Source: DATEMK01 sp039914625
GTDB taxonomy: Bacteria > Bacteroidota > Bacteroidia > AKYH767-A > OLB10
DNA length: 13,317 nucleotides
Assembly: GCA_039914625.1 (NCBI GenBank)
Contig: JBDSOU010000212.1
Location: forward strand, 1 to 13,317
Direction of reading: 5' to 3'
In this document: in pieces, positions 7,278 to 13,317 of the stretch
Position numbering within the stretch: position 1 is the stretch's first letter
How the letters are laid out: every line of letters starts with the position of its first letter
Notes under the pieces: model-generated
Told to the model about the DNA's origin: nothing
Databases searched by the model: none
Seen by the model: only the letters and a program-made list of their open reading frames with translations
Translations under genes and position numbers: made by a program

Positions 7278-8143
7278 CTGCTTTCTTCTTTTGTAAAACG
7301 TGTAACGCTTACTACAAGCAAAACAATTGCAGCAGTAATTAATTTCAGATAATTCGGATTTAACCCTGAGTCAAGAGCAAAGGCAAGAATTAAACGAAAC
7401 AGTATAGTTCCTGCAATTACTCCGAGAATCTGGACAAACAATTTATTATTTCTTAACAATTTCACCAGCGAATCTCCGATTATTACAGCGCCTAATCCGG
7501 AAATCACAATTCCTATTCCCATGTTGATGTCGGCAAAGCCCTGGTATTGGGTGATGAGGAATCCGCTTAATGCTGTTAATCCGTTTGCCAATGCAAGCCC
7601 GATTATTTTCATGCGTTGTGTATCCACACCGAGAGAGCGTACCATACTTTCACTGTTTCCGGTTGCACGCATGGCGATTCCGAAATCTGTTTTTAAAAGC
7701 CAGTTGATGAATAGAAATAATAACGCTGAGAAAAGAGCAAAGAGGACAGCTTTATTATTAAATTCATTGCTTGTAAATGTTATTGCAGAAAAAATAGTGG
7801 GTGTTTGAGTTAATGGAATATTGCTTCGTCCCATGATGCTGAGGTTGATGGAGTACAATGCTGTCATTACAAGTATTCCGGCTAACAGGGCATTTACTTT
7901 TAATTTGGTGTGAATGATTCCTGTTGTGAATCCTGCAATCATTCCGCTGCATACTGCAACTAATAAGGTGATGTATGGATTAAAACCATTGACAAGCATT
8001 ATGGCTGTGACAGCTCCGCCTAACGTGTAGCTGCCATCAGTTGTAATATCGGGAATGTTAAAAATTTTCAGCGTGAGGAAAATTCCTAACCCGAGTGCGG
8101 TGAAACCTAAGCCTTGTAAGATTGCAGTAGTATAAAAATCCAA
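7274..8143 (-). CDS. ABC importer permease (BPD_transp_2/LivH-like family)
   Basis: The 289-residue protein is strongly hydrophobic, with about eight membrane segments. It opens with TAILQGLGFTALGLGIFLTL and the conserved IPDITTDGSYTLGGAV loop typical of TrpY-like permeases. The cytoplasmic coupling loop that contacts the ATPase is DFGIAMRATGNSESMVRSLG (about 153-172), the counterpart of the EAA loop. It ends in a basic tail. It forms the inner-membrane channel for the solute delivered by the lipoprotein at 8841-9809. Its stop overlaps the ATPase start by four bases. The expected upstream partner gene is displaced by a plus-strand DUF433/DUF5615 pair, so the permease now starts 118 bp from a divergent gene. 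Confidence 0.9.
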   Translation of the reverse strand: MDFYTTAILQGLGFTALGLGIFLTLKIFNIPDITTDGSYTLGGAVTAIMLVNGFNPYITLLVAVCSGMIAGFTTGIIHTKLKVNALLAGILVMTALYSINLSIMGRSNIPLTQTPTIFSAITFTSNEFNNKAVLFALFSALLFLFINWLLKTDFGIAMRATGNSESMVRSLGVDTQRMKIIGLALANGLTALSGFLITQYQGFADINMGIGIVISGLGAVIIGDSLVKLLRNNKLFVQILGVIAGTILFRLILAFALDSGLNPNYLKLITAAIVLLVVSVTRFTKEESR

Positions 8144-8195
8144 AATGATTTAGTTTAAAATAAAAAACCGGAATTTGGAGAAAACTTTTTCAGGA

Positions 8196-8203
8196 CAAAA
8201 TTA
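8196..8203 (-). promoter_or_regulatory. Candidate -7 element (TAATTTTG) for the permease-ATPase pair
   Basis: An exact TAnnTTTG match on the minus strand lies 53 bp upstream of the permease start, inside the 118-bp divergent spacer. The -33 element is not convincing. It could give the permease and ATPase their own promoter now that they are cut off from the lipoprotein gene. Confidence 0.3.
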
Positions 8204-8237
8204 TGATTCATTTCATTCCATAATGTAATTGATTTAT

Positions 8238-8245
8238 TAAATTTG
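8238..8245 (+). promoter_or_regulatory. Candidate -7 element (TAAATTTG) for the DUF433/DUF5615 pair
   Basis: An exact TAnnTTTG match ends 16 bp before the DUF433 ATG, so the leader would be only about 10 nt. No clear -33 TTG is found at the usual distance. The element lies in the 118-bp spacer shared with the divergent permease. Confidence 0.4.
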
Positions 8246-8261
8246 AAAAAATATCTTAATT

Positions 8262-8495
8262 ATGAAAAGTCTGATTGATCGCATTACCATAGATGAAAAT
8301 CTTTGCAATGGAAAACCAACTATTCGCGGCAAGCGTATTACCGTGCAATCAATTTTGGAATATCTCAGCGCAGGTGATTCAAACGAAGAAATCCTTAACC
8401 AATTTCCAACTTTAGAACCTGAAGACATCACCGCTTGTTTGCAATTTGCCGCTCATTTGATGGATAATAATTATGTTATTAAATCTGTCGCCTGA
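8262..8495 (+). CDS. DUF433 family protein, probable antitoxin
   Basis: The 77-residue protein matches the DUF433 (COG2442) pattern: ITIDENLCNGKPTIRGKRIT (about 8-27), VQSILEYLSAGDSNEEIL, and a closing FPTLEPEDITACLQFAAHLM. The family folds as a small helix-turn-helix-like domain. It usually sits directly before a DUF5615 PIN-like gene and is predicted to act as the antitoxin and autoregulator of a type II toxin-antitoxin-like pair. Here it overlaps the next gene by one base (TGATG), so the two are translationally coupled. The pair lies on the opposite strand to the ABC genes on both sides. The toxin-antitoxin role is a family prediction and is not shown by this sequence. Confidence 0.9.
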   Translation: MKSLIDRITIDENLCNGKPTIRGKRITVQSILEYLSAGDSNEEILNQFPTLEPEDITACLQFAAHLMDNNYVIKSVA

Positions 8496-8836
8496 TGGCT
8501 AAATTTTTAATTGACGCTAATTTGCCCATTAAAATTGATGCCTGGAATAATGATGAATTTATTCATATAAGCACAATTAATGATTCTTTCTCTGATGAAG
8601 AAATTTGGAATTATGCTTTAATGAATAACCTTATAATTATTACAAAGGATGCAGATTTTTCAATTCGTATTCTTCTCAAAAATCCTCCTCCTTACATAAT
8701 TCATTTCCGGGTCGGCAATTTAAGACTCTCGGAATTAAACAATTTTATCAATAAAGTCTGGAAGGATATAGAGCCCATGACGAATCAATTTAAACTCATC
8801 AATGTTTATCTTGATCGGATTGAGGCAATAAGATGA
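8495..8836 (+). CDS. DUF5615 PIN-like protein, probable toxin/nuclease partner
   Basis: The 113-residue protein fits DUF5615 (COG4634, PIN-like). The N-terminal strand FLIDANLP carries the first acidic residue, Asp7. FSDEEIWNYA supplies Asp34/Glu35/Glu36, and IIITKDADF supplies Asp52 and Asp54. RVGNLRLSEL (72-81) is the usual conserved segment after the core. The acidic residues would bind metal in a nuclease-like site, so RNA cleavage is the expected activity, although DUF5615 toxicity is not generally established. The gene is co-translated with DUF433, with a one-base overlap. Its stop is only four bases from the convergent stop of the ABC lipoprotein gene, and no terminator lies between them. 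Confidence 0.9.
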   Translation: MAKFLIDANLPIKIDAWNNDEFIHISTINDSFSDEEIWNYALMNNLIIITKDADFSIRILLKNPPPYIIHFRVGNLRLSELNNFINKVWKDIEPMTNQFKLINVYLDRIEAIR

Positions 8837-8840
8837 AAGG

Positions 8841-9809
8841 TTATTTATATGAAGCAAAACTGCTATCGGGAACAATATTGAATTTCTTTGCCACTTCAGG
8901 TTTATAAATCCTCCTTCTGACATTTACAATTTCGGGTTTCAGGTTTTTTAAAGATTTTGTTTTTAAAAATTCTGCGGCCTGTTCGCCTGCCTGGTATCCC
9001 CATGAATAAAAATCGGCACCGAAGGATGCAACGGCTCCGCGATCCACCAAACCGGCTTCGCTGGTGAAGATGGGAATGTTTTTATCGTTGCAGCTTTTTG
9101 CAATGGTTTCAAATGATGCGAAAATGACATTGTCAGGTAATGCAAAAAAAACATCAATGCCTTTTGATAATAAGCTTTGGGTTACTAATTGCGTTTCGGA
9201 AGAATTGTTTACCGGAAGACTCACAAGTGTTAGTCCGAGATCTTTGCATTTGCTGTCGAGCTTATTGAAGGCATCGCGCGATTGGGGTTCGGATTGGTTG
9301 TAAACGGTTCCTATTTTTTTTGCTGAAGGCTTTAGTGTTTTAATTATGGTGATGGCAGTATCAATATAATCTAATGTTTCATATACACCAAAAAGATTTG
9401 AAGGATTGTTTCCGAGTGAATCGGTGAGGTGTGCAAGATCGGGGCGCGGGGCAACCATCATGCAAACAGGAATTGTTTTGGTGCGCTGCACGGCAGTGAT
9501 GGTGGAAAGCGTTGTGTTGGTTGCAATCAAATCCACATTTTTTGAAATCAATAAATCACATGCCTGGCCAAGAGTTGGAATATCGCCCTGTGCGTTGTTA
9601 TAGATTATTTGAATGGTAGAATCTTTTTCTGAATAACCATTTTTTTCTAATGCATCAAAAAAACCCTGCTTTGCTTTTGCAAGAGTAGGGTCTTCCACAA
9701 AATCGAGAAAACCGATGACGGGAATTGTTTTGCCAGAAGGGTTTTCTTTAGGAGCATTACATGCAGTAAAGAATATTATACTAAGAAAAAAATTAAAGAT
9801 TATTTTCAT
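8841..9809 (-). CDS. ABC transporter substrate-binding lipoprotein (ABC_sub_bind family)
   Basis: The 322-residue protein starts with a lipoprotein signal, MKIIFNFFLSIIFFTAC, with lipobox FTAC and Cys17. It is therefore predicted to be lipid-anchored facing the periplasm. The mature part follows the type I periplasmic-binding fold of the ABC_sub_bind (PF04392) family: IPVIGFLDFVEDPTLAKAKQ, then VDLIATNTTLSTITAV, then KKIGTVYNQSEPQS, then GIDVFFALPDNVI and FTSEAGLVDRGAVASFG. Members of this family deliver small solutes, including tryptophan or tyrosine in TrpX-type systems, to LivH-like permeases. The permease and ATPase genes follow on the same strand after a 697-bp interruption occupied by the DUF433/DUF5615 pair. 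Specificity is not determined. Confidence 0.9.
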   Translation of the reverse strand: MKIIFNFFLSIIFFTACNAPKENPSGKTIPVIGFLDFVEDPTLAKAKQGFFDALEKNGYSEKDSTIQIIYNNAQGDIPTLGQACDLLISKNVDLIATNTTLSTITAVQRTKTIPVCMMVAPRPDLAHLTDSLGNNPSNLFGVYETLDYIDTAITIIKTLKPSAKKIGTVYNQSEPQSRDAFNKLDSKCKDLGLTLVSLPVNNSSETQLVTQSLLSKGIDVFFALPDNVIFASFETIAKSCNDKNIPIFTSEAGLVDRGAVASFGADFYSWGYQAGEQAAEFLKTKSLKNLKPEIVNVRRRIYKPEVAKKFNIVPDSSFASYK

Positions 9810-9822
9810 AAATATTTTTTCT

Positions 9823-9830
9823 CAAAGCTA
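9823..9830 (-). promoter_or_regulatory. Candidate -7 element (TAGCTTTG) for the ABC lipoprotein gene
   Basis: An exact TAnnTTTG match on the minus strand lies 13 bp upstream of the ATG at 9809, implying a leader of only a few nucleotides. No good -33 TTG is seen. Confidence 0.4.
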
Positions 9831-9853
9831 AATAAAATGAGTTTGATTTTTAA

Positions 9854-9874
9854 GGTTTAAAGTTTAAAGTTTAA
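9854..9874 (+). repeat. Short heptamer repeat (three units of GTTTAA-type)
   Basis: GGTTTAA, AGTTTAA, AGTTTAA are three tandem 7-bp units upstream of the ABC lipoprotein gene. Low-complexity AT-rich sequence with no gene signal fills the rest of 9810-9980. Confidence 0.7.
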
Positions 9875-9980
9875 TTGAGCTTTGTTATTTTTAAAAAAAT
9901 TAAGTTAAGTGACAGGCAATACTATTTAAGAAAGAAAAAACCATTTGCACAAAGCAGCACACTAAATATCTCAAACTTTT

Positions 9981-10232
9981 AATACAAGAGCAGTTGCTGA
10001 TTATACCTGAACAGTTGTCAATTATGCAGTAGCAGTTACGAATTATGCAACAGCATATTTTATTTACCTAAAAGAGAAACCCGATTATTACCGTATAGTT
10101 ATGAATTATGAGCTTTACGGAACTGATTATACGTTTTAAGAAACCAATTATTAGCTTTACGGAACCGATTATTCACGTTACGGAATCAATTATGCACTTT
10201 CCGGAACGGATTATACATGTTAAGAAACTAAC
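9981..10232 (+). repeat. Degenerate 21-bp tandem array, twelve units in strict register
   Basis: The 252 bp divide into twelve units of exactly 21 bp without any indel. Units begin TAT or TAC (once AAT) and nearly all end GAT or AAT, so the junction RATTAT occurs at 10 of 11 boundaries. The inner part falls into two types. Units 1-3 mostly carry a CAGTT core. Units 7-12 carry TTACGGAAC or TTAAGAAAC cores, for example 10107-10127, 10149-10169 and 10170-10190. Endings alternate GAT/AAT over seven successive units, hinting at a 42-bp higher-order unit. All long frames across it contain stops, so it is not coding now. It lies 105 bp before the gene at 10338. Confidence 0.85.
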
Positions 10233-10337
10233 TACATGATTAATATTCAGTGATTTAACAAAAAAGTTACGAACAAGCAAGGTAATGTATATAAATATGG
10301 GTAGTTTTATCCCCACAAACCATTTAAACCTAAAAAT

Positions 10338-11276
10338 ATGGAACCAAATTACAATTGCGCACAACAAGATTTGTACAGCGCGCTTAACACCATTTGGGAT
10401 AATTATTTAATTGACCAGGCGGAATTTATGGCTTACAAGGCAGGCTATACAGTACTGAAAGGTACTACCGCAAAAGTGGCTATTAAAGCTGCAAAAGATT
10501 TGCCGGATGACCAGGCGCGAAGCGGACCTGCCGAACTTTTGAGAAACAAGGTAAAAGATGCGGCTGATAAAGTTATCGGAAATTTTGTGCAAACTAAAGG
10601 ATATATTAACGGGATAACTGCTGAAGCTGACAGAAAAACAACTTACCAGATTGCAGGACAAAACTATTACCGGAAGGCAACTAATGATGACTGGGAAAGT
10701 GTTTCGGGTATGGCAACATCCATGAATAATTATCTGGTAGCCAATGCTACTGCGCTTGAAGACGGAGGAACAAATATGCCTGCAACTTTTCCGGCAGCTG
10801 TGCTGGCAAATATTACTGCTTTTGAGACTTTTTACGGACAATTTAAAACTGCATCGGAAACAGGAGTGAAAACTGATGCGAAAATTACCGCTAATAACGG
10901 CTGCATGACTACCGGCAGGGCAATGATGGATGATGCGGTTATTGTATTCAGAAAAAACCCGTCAAAGGCTGAACTTTATATTTTTGACCGGATTCTGGAT
11001 TCGATAAGCCCGGATGAGGCAGGAATGAAAGGTGAGGTGATTGACTCCAACACTAATGTTGGAATTGAAGGTGCGGAAGTTAAAATGCAACAAGCCGGAA
11101 AACCAGCTATACTTACTGCTACTGATGAGGACGGACATTATGAAAAGACCGGAATTGAATCGGGTACTTATACGGTTACTATTACCAAAGCAGGTTTTCA
11201 GACAGTAACTGAAATTATCGTAATTAAACCGGGGACGGTGAGCGGACGTGATTTTCCGTTACAGCATACTCCTTAA
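10338..11276 (+). CDS. Unrecognised protein with C-terminal carboxypeptidase-regulatory-like domain
   Basis: The 312-residue protein has two parts. Residues 1 to about 225 form a largely helical, polar region that I do not recognise, opening MEPNYNCAQQDLYSALNTIW. Residues about 229-312 form a beta-sandwich of the CarboxypepD_reg-like type: GMKGEVIDSNTNVGIEGAEV, then ATDEDGHYEKTGIESGTYTV, then TKAGFQT. In Bacteroidetes this domain is usually extracellular, on TonB-linked or secreted proteins, but no signal peptide, lipobox or sorting domain is visible here. Either the protein stays in the cytoplasm or it leaves by another route. A long leader containing the 21-bp array lies upstream, with only an imperfect -7-like TAGTTTTA at 10302-10309. 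A strong intrinsic terminator follows, so it is a single-gene unit. Confidence 0.85.
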   Translation: MEPNYNCAQQDLYSALNTIWDNYLIDQAEFMAYKAGYTVLKGTTAKVAIKAAKDLPDDQARSGPAELLRNKVKDAADKVIGNFVQTKGYINGITAEADRKTTYQIAGQNYYRKATNDDWESVSGMATSMNNYLVANATALEDGGTNMPATFPAAVLANITAFETFYGQFKTASETGVKTDAKITANNGCMTTGRAMMDDAVIVFRKNPSKAELYIFDRILDSISPDEAGMKGEVIDSNTNVGIEGAEVKMQQAGKPAILTATDEDGHYEKTGIESGTYTVTITKAGFQTVTEIIVIKPGTVSGRDFPLQHTP

Positions 11277-11315
11277 AATATTTTTTTAAACAACAGGTTA
11301 GATTATTAATCCGAG

Positions 11316-11342
11316 AAAACCCGCGAGAGCGGGTTTTTTTTT
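11316..11342 (+). terminator. Strong rho-independent terminator
   Basis: A 9-bp perfect stem (AAAACCCGC at 11316-11324 with GCGGGTTTT at 11329-11337) and a GAGA tetraloop are followed by a T-run continuing to 11342. It ends transcription of the gene at 10338-11276. This is the clearest intrinsic terminator in the window. Confidence 0.93.
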
Positions 11343-11604
11343 GGTGTTAAGTTGTCTGAACCGTGATTAAACGGATTAAGTGATTAACAGGATTAAAGAA
11401 GGTGCTACAAAACAACATGCTAATCATTTTTTTTTCGAAAGGGAACCAGAAATTAATGACGGGTTGGAGAATGTGGAGGTGGTGAAGCTGAAGGTGAATG
11501 GGGAGGTGGAGAGGCAATGAAAAAATGAAAAGTGTTGTAAGATTGTTTAATGAAAAAATTCTTACTGAAATTAAACAGATAATATAAACTCCCTGATGAT
11601 CCTT
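11343..11604. other. Gene-free spacer with GATTAA repeats and a purine-rich tract
   Basis: Four GATTAA hexamers recur at 8-9 bp spacing (11365, 11374, 11382, 11391). From about 11460 to 11520 the plus strand is strongly purine-rich (GGAGGTGG-like). One plus frame, 11380-11520, is open from a GTG and ends VEVVKLKVNGEVERQ. It has no good start or leader and I do not annotate it as a gene. Nothing else is seen. Confidence 0.5.
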
Positions 11605-12759
11605 TCAAAAAATCCGTATTACTTTTTTAATCACGTGGTAGTCGTAAATAAGAGTGAGCAAATAAATTCCATCGGGAAGGGAATAAAATAGCTGCTGAAA
11701 GGAGCTTGAATTTATTGATTGAATTTTTTGTTCTTTCACACTATTACCCATCATGTCACTTATTAATAATAAGCCGCCCTTGTTATTTTCATCACAAGAG
11801 AAATGAATAGTTATATTTTTATTTTTCCGGGAAGAGATTTCAATGCACCCCGATGGGTCTGGTTGAACGCTTAAAATTTTTAGAATATGTTCATCACCGT
11901 TAAAATCGCTTTGGGTTAAACGATAATAGACACGACCACCGGGAGCATGATCTGTAAAAGTATATCGCATGGTGGTTACGGTGTTGCCGGCCCCGGGAAT
12001 ATTCGCTAACAGGCTGAAGTGGTCTGCATCATAAGATTTTTGAAGTGAAAAAAATTTATTATTTGTTTCGGAAGCGGTGATCCATTCTAAAATGACAGGG
12101 TTGTTGCCGGAAGCTTTAAAAGAAATGAGCTCGACCGGAAGCGAAATAATACAGGGACCGGGAAAATTGATTGGAAATGTTGAAGGTATAGTACCATTGC
12201 AGCCAAATAAACCTCCGGAGTTGGATGCCGGACCATTAGTTATAACAAGCGGACCTGCACCACTGATGGTAGCACCATTTCCGTTAATAAACGGACCCAC
12301 TACGGTGACGGGACCATTAAAAACCACATTGTTGCTGTTGTTTTTATTATGCAAAGTGCCATTAACGGTAACTGACGCGGTGGAGTTTACAGTTACAAAA
12401 CTGCCGTTAAAAAATGTTAAATCGAATACTTTGAGTGTACCGTTTACAGTGAGGACGCCACCTGTTTTTATTTCTATATCATACGTACTGCCGCCATTGA
12501 GGGTTCCCCCGCTGTTAATTGTTAAACTTCCTGAAATCCCATCTGAGTTTGTAAGGTTTTTATTTAAGATTACATTATGGCTGATATAGATATCATCAGA
12601 TCCACCGGGTGTGCATCCGCACGATGCCCCACCGGAGGTATTGGACCAGGTTGCCGTAGCAGTCCAGTTTCCATTAGCGCGGCTGTATTTATTAGCAGCT
12701 ATCAGGCTGTGTGAATAAATCAGTAACGAGAATAATGCAGTGAATAAAAATTTTATCAT
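11605..12759 (-). CDS. Secreted G8-like beta-helix protein with divergent T9SS sorting domain
   Basis: From the ATG at 12759 the product is 384 residues. It opens with a typical signal peptide (MIKFLFTALFSLLIYSHSL, cut near AA-N). An ATG at 12807 in the same frame would add 16 residues before it and is less likely. The first part (YSRANGNWTATATWS, then CTPGGSDDIYISHNVI) resembles a G8-type domain. It is followed by repeating strands such as SGSLTINSGGTLNGG and VNGTLKVFDL that suggest a short beta-helix. A fibronectin-like segment common in Bacteroidetes follows: LPVELISFKA...LEWITASETNN...YYRLTQSDFNGD. The end (LLISDMMGNSVKE, LPDGIYLLTLIYD, KKVIRIF) fits a T9SS type A sorting domain, though the usual YPNP motif is reduced to QPDPSG. 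It is predicted to be surface-attached or released; its ligand is unknown. Confidence 0.82.
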   Translation of the reverse strand: MIKFLFTALFSLLIYSHSLIAANKYSRANGNWTATATWSNTSGGASCGCTPGGSDDIYISHNVILNKNLTNSDGISGSLTINSGGTLNGGSTYDIEIKTGGVLTVNGTLKVFDLTFFNGSFVTVNSTASVTVNGTLHNKNNSNNVVFNGPVTVVGPFINGNGATISGAGPLVITNGPASNSGGLFGCNGTIPSTFPINFPGPCIISLPVELISFKASGNNPVILEWITASETNNKFFSLQKSYDADHFSLLANIPGAGNTVTTMRYTFTDHAPGGRVYYRLTQSDFNGDEHILKILSVQPDPSGCIEISSRKNKNITIHFSCDENNKGGLLLISDMMGNSVKEQKIQSINSSSFQQLFYSLPDGIYLLTLIYDYHVIKKVIRIF

Positions 12760-12807
12760 TAACTTTAAAATTTCAGTGTAAAAAATTAAACTTCGTAAAG
12801 AAGACAT

Positions 12808-13147
12808 TTTACATTATAAGCGGCTATTTGATTACCGTGAAAATCTATTTTCTTTCATTTGAAAGAAATCGGCTATAATCTCATTTCTGTGAATTTGAAC
12901 ACTTCTTTATTTCAACCGGTTTAAAAGATTATGAAATAAATGCACTTAAAAATTAGATTAAAAACTCCTCTTAAATTGCTTTACGCGGAGGCTAAAAATG
13001 GTTTTGATAAATAAATTTTTTTAAAGAGAGATTTTACTAAGTGTGACATGTGTAAGAAAATGAATAAATTTTATTTAATCTCAAAAAATATTAGCTAACC
13101 ATGATTTATTTTTTAATTGTTTCCACTAAATACAAAACATAAAATTT
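12808..13147. other. Gene-free AT-rich spacer with a small palindrome
   Basis: No credible reading frame is seen on either strand. The one notable structure is a palindrome at 12849-12868 (9-bp stem around TTCTTTCA/TGAAAGAA, two-base centre). It could be an operator or a weak hairpin upstream of the minus-strand T9SS gene. No exact TAnnTTTG element was found for that gene. The 13020-13130 part is A/T-rich, with no clear terminator for the TPM-like gene. Confidence 0.5.
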
Positions 13148-13317
13148 CTACCAGCTTCCCCCCGCACCGCCACCGCCAAAGCTTCCGCCTCCGAAACCGC
13201 CAAAGCCGCCTCCGCCACCACCGCCTCCCCATCCGCTGCCACCGCTGAAACCTCCCCAGCTTCCGCGACCCGATCCCCGGGCTGCATTGAGGAGCATCCA
13301 TGCCGTCCAAAAGCTCA
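13148..13317 (-). CDS. Gly-rich C-terminus of a probable TPM-domain membrane protein (5' truncated)
   Basis: Fifty-five codons and a TAG stop are visible, and the gene enters from the right edge. It reads FWTAWMLLNAARGSGRGSWG, then FSGGSGWG, then a run of Gly broken by Phe, ending SFGGGGAGGSW. A short hydrophobic segment followed by a long Gly/Ser/Phe tail ending in GGSW is the hallmark of the C-terminal part of TPM_phosphatase-domain (YgcG-like) proteins. Their catalytic or fold domain lies outside the membrane before the last helix. That TPM domain would lie beyond this window. Another minus-strand frame is open over the same bases (13113-13310), but its Arg/Trp-rich product is the out-of-frame shadow of the Gly codons. 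Family membership is inferred from the tail only. Confidence 0.75.
   Translation of the reverse strand, partial: SFWTAWMLLNAARGSGRGSWGGFSGGSGWGGGGGGGGFGGFGGGSFGGGGAGGSW

Noticed and set aside
8144..8261. Insertion sequence or attachment site bordering the DUF433/DUF5615 pair
   Set aside because: I found no transposase, inverted terminal repeats or matching direct repeats at the two borders by eye.
9981..10232. CRISPR array or coding heptapeptide repeat
   Set aside because: No constant repeat with variable spacers exists, and long reading frames through the array contain stops on both strands, for example a TGA in the unit at 10002-10022 and in the minus frame at about 10173.
10407..10841. 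Minus-strand 144-codon open frame opposite the gene at 10338
   Set aside because: The product is Ser/Cys-rich with no domain character and the plus frame is clearly coding.
11380..11520. Small plus-strand gene of 46 codons starting at a GTG
   Set aside because: It has no leader or promoter, lies after a strong terminator, and its protein-like end comes from a purine-rich low-complexity tract.
12077..12589. Plus-strand 170-codon open frame opposite the G8-like gene
   Set aside because: It is an antisense shadow of a repeat-rich beta-helix coding region, with a Pro/Leu/Thr-rich product and no leader.

Overview
The window looks like a chromosomal segment of a Bacteroidota (Bacteroidetes) bacterium, probably a free-living member. 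Three signs support this. Two large secreted proteins carry C-terminal type IX secretion (T9SS) sorting domains. Several genes are preceded by the Bacteroidetes-type -7 element TAnnTTTG. Shine-Dalgarno sequences are weak or absent. Base composition is moderate to AT-rich, and it is most AT-rich between genes.

Left part (1-6480). The window opens inside a large secreted T9SS protein built of HYR and PKD/Ig-like repeats, closed by a 22-bp perfect inverted repeat. Next comes purQ (purine synthesis) on the plus strand. On the minus strand lie a small predicted outer-membrane beta-barrel protein and an enolase-superfamily dipeptide epimerase (L-Ala-D/L-Glu type). A 19-unit heptanucleotide tandem array fills most of the gap before a plus-strand NADP-type glutamate dehydrogenase gene. 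The epimerase could release L-Ala-L-Glu from peptidoglycan peptides and GDH interconverts glutamate and 2-oxoglutarate, but the two genes are divergent and a functional link is only an inference.

Middle part (6528-9809). A minus-strand ABC importer cassette has the order substrate-binding lipoprotein, permease, ATPase, and resembles the TrpXYZ/ABC_sub_bind type. It is split between the lipoprotein and permease genes by a plus-strand DUF433/DUF5615 pair, a predicted type II toxin-antitoxin-like module with a PIN-like partner. This looks like an insertion into a formerly continuous operon.

Right part (9810-13317). A 528-bp gene-free stretch holds a short heptamer repeat and a strikingly regular but degenerate array of twelve 21-bp units. 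It is followed by an unrecognised protein with a C-terminal carboxypeptidase-regulatory-like domain and no signal peptide, ended by a strong intrinsic terminator. A minus-strand G8-like T9SS protein follows. The window ends in the Gly-rich C-terminus of a probable TPM-domain protein; its true frame is only seen by reading open to the window edge.

The least explained structures are the 21-bp degenerate array, the heptamer array before gdhA, the module that splits the ABC operon, and a coding-like fragment antisense to the end of purQ. I see no RNA genes, CRISPR arrays, insertion sequences or prophage genes.
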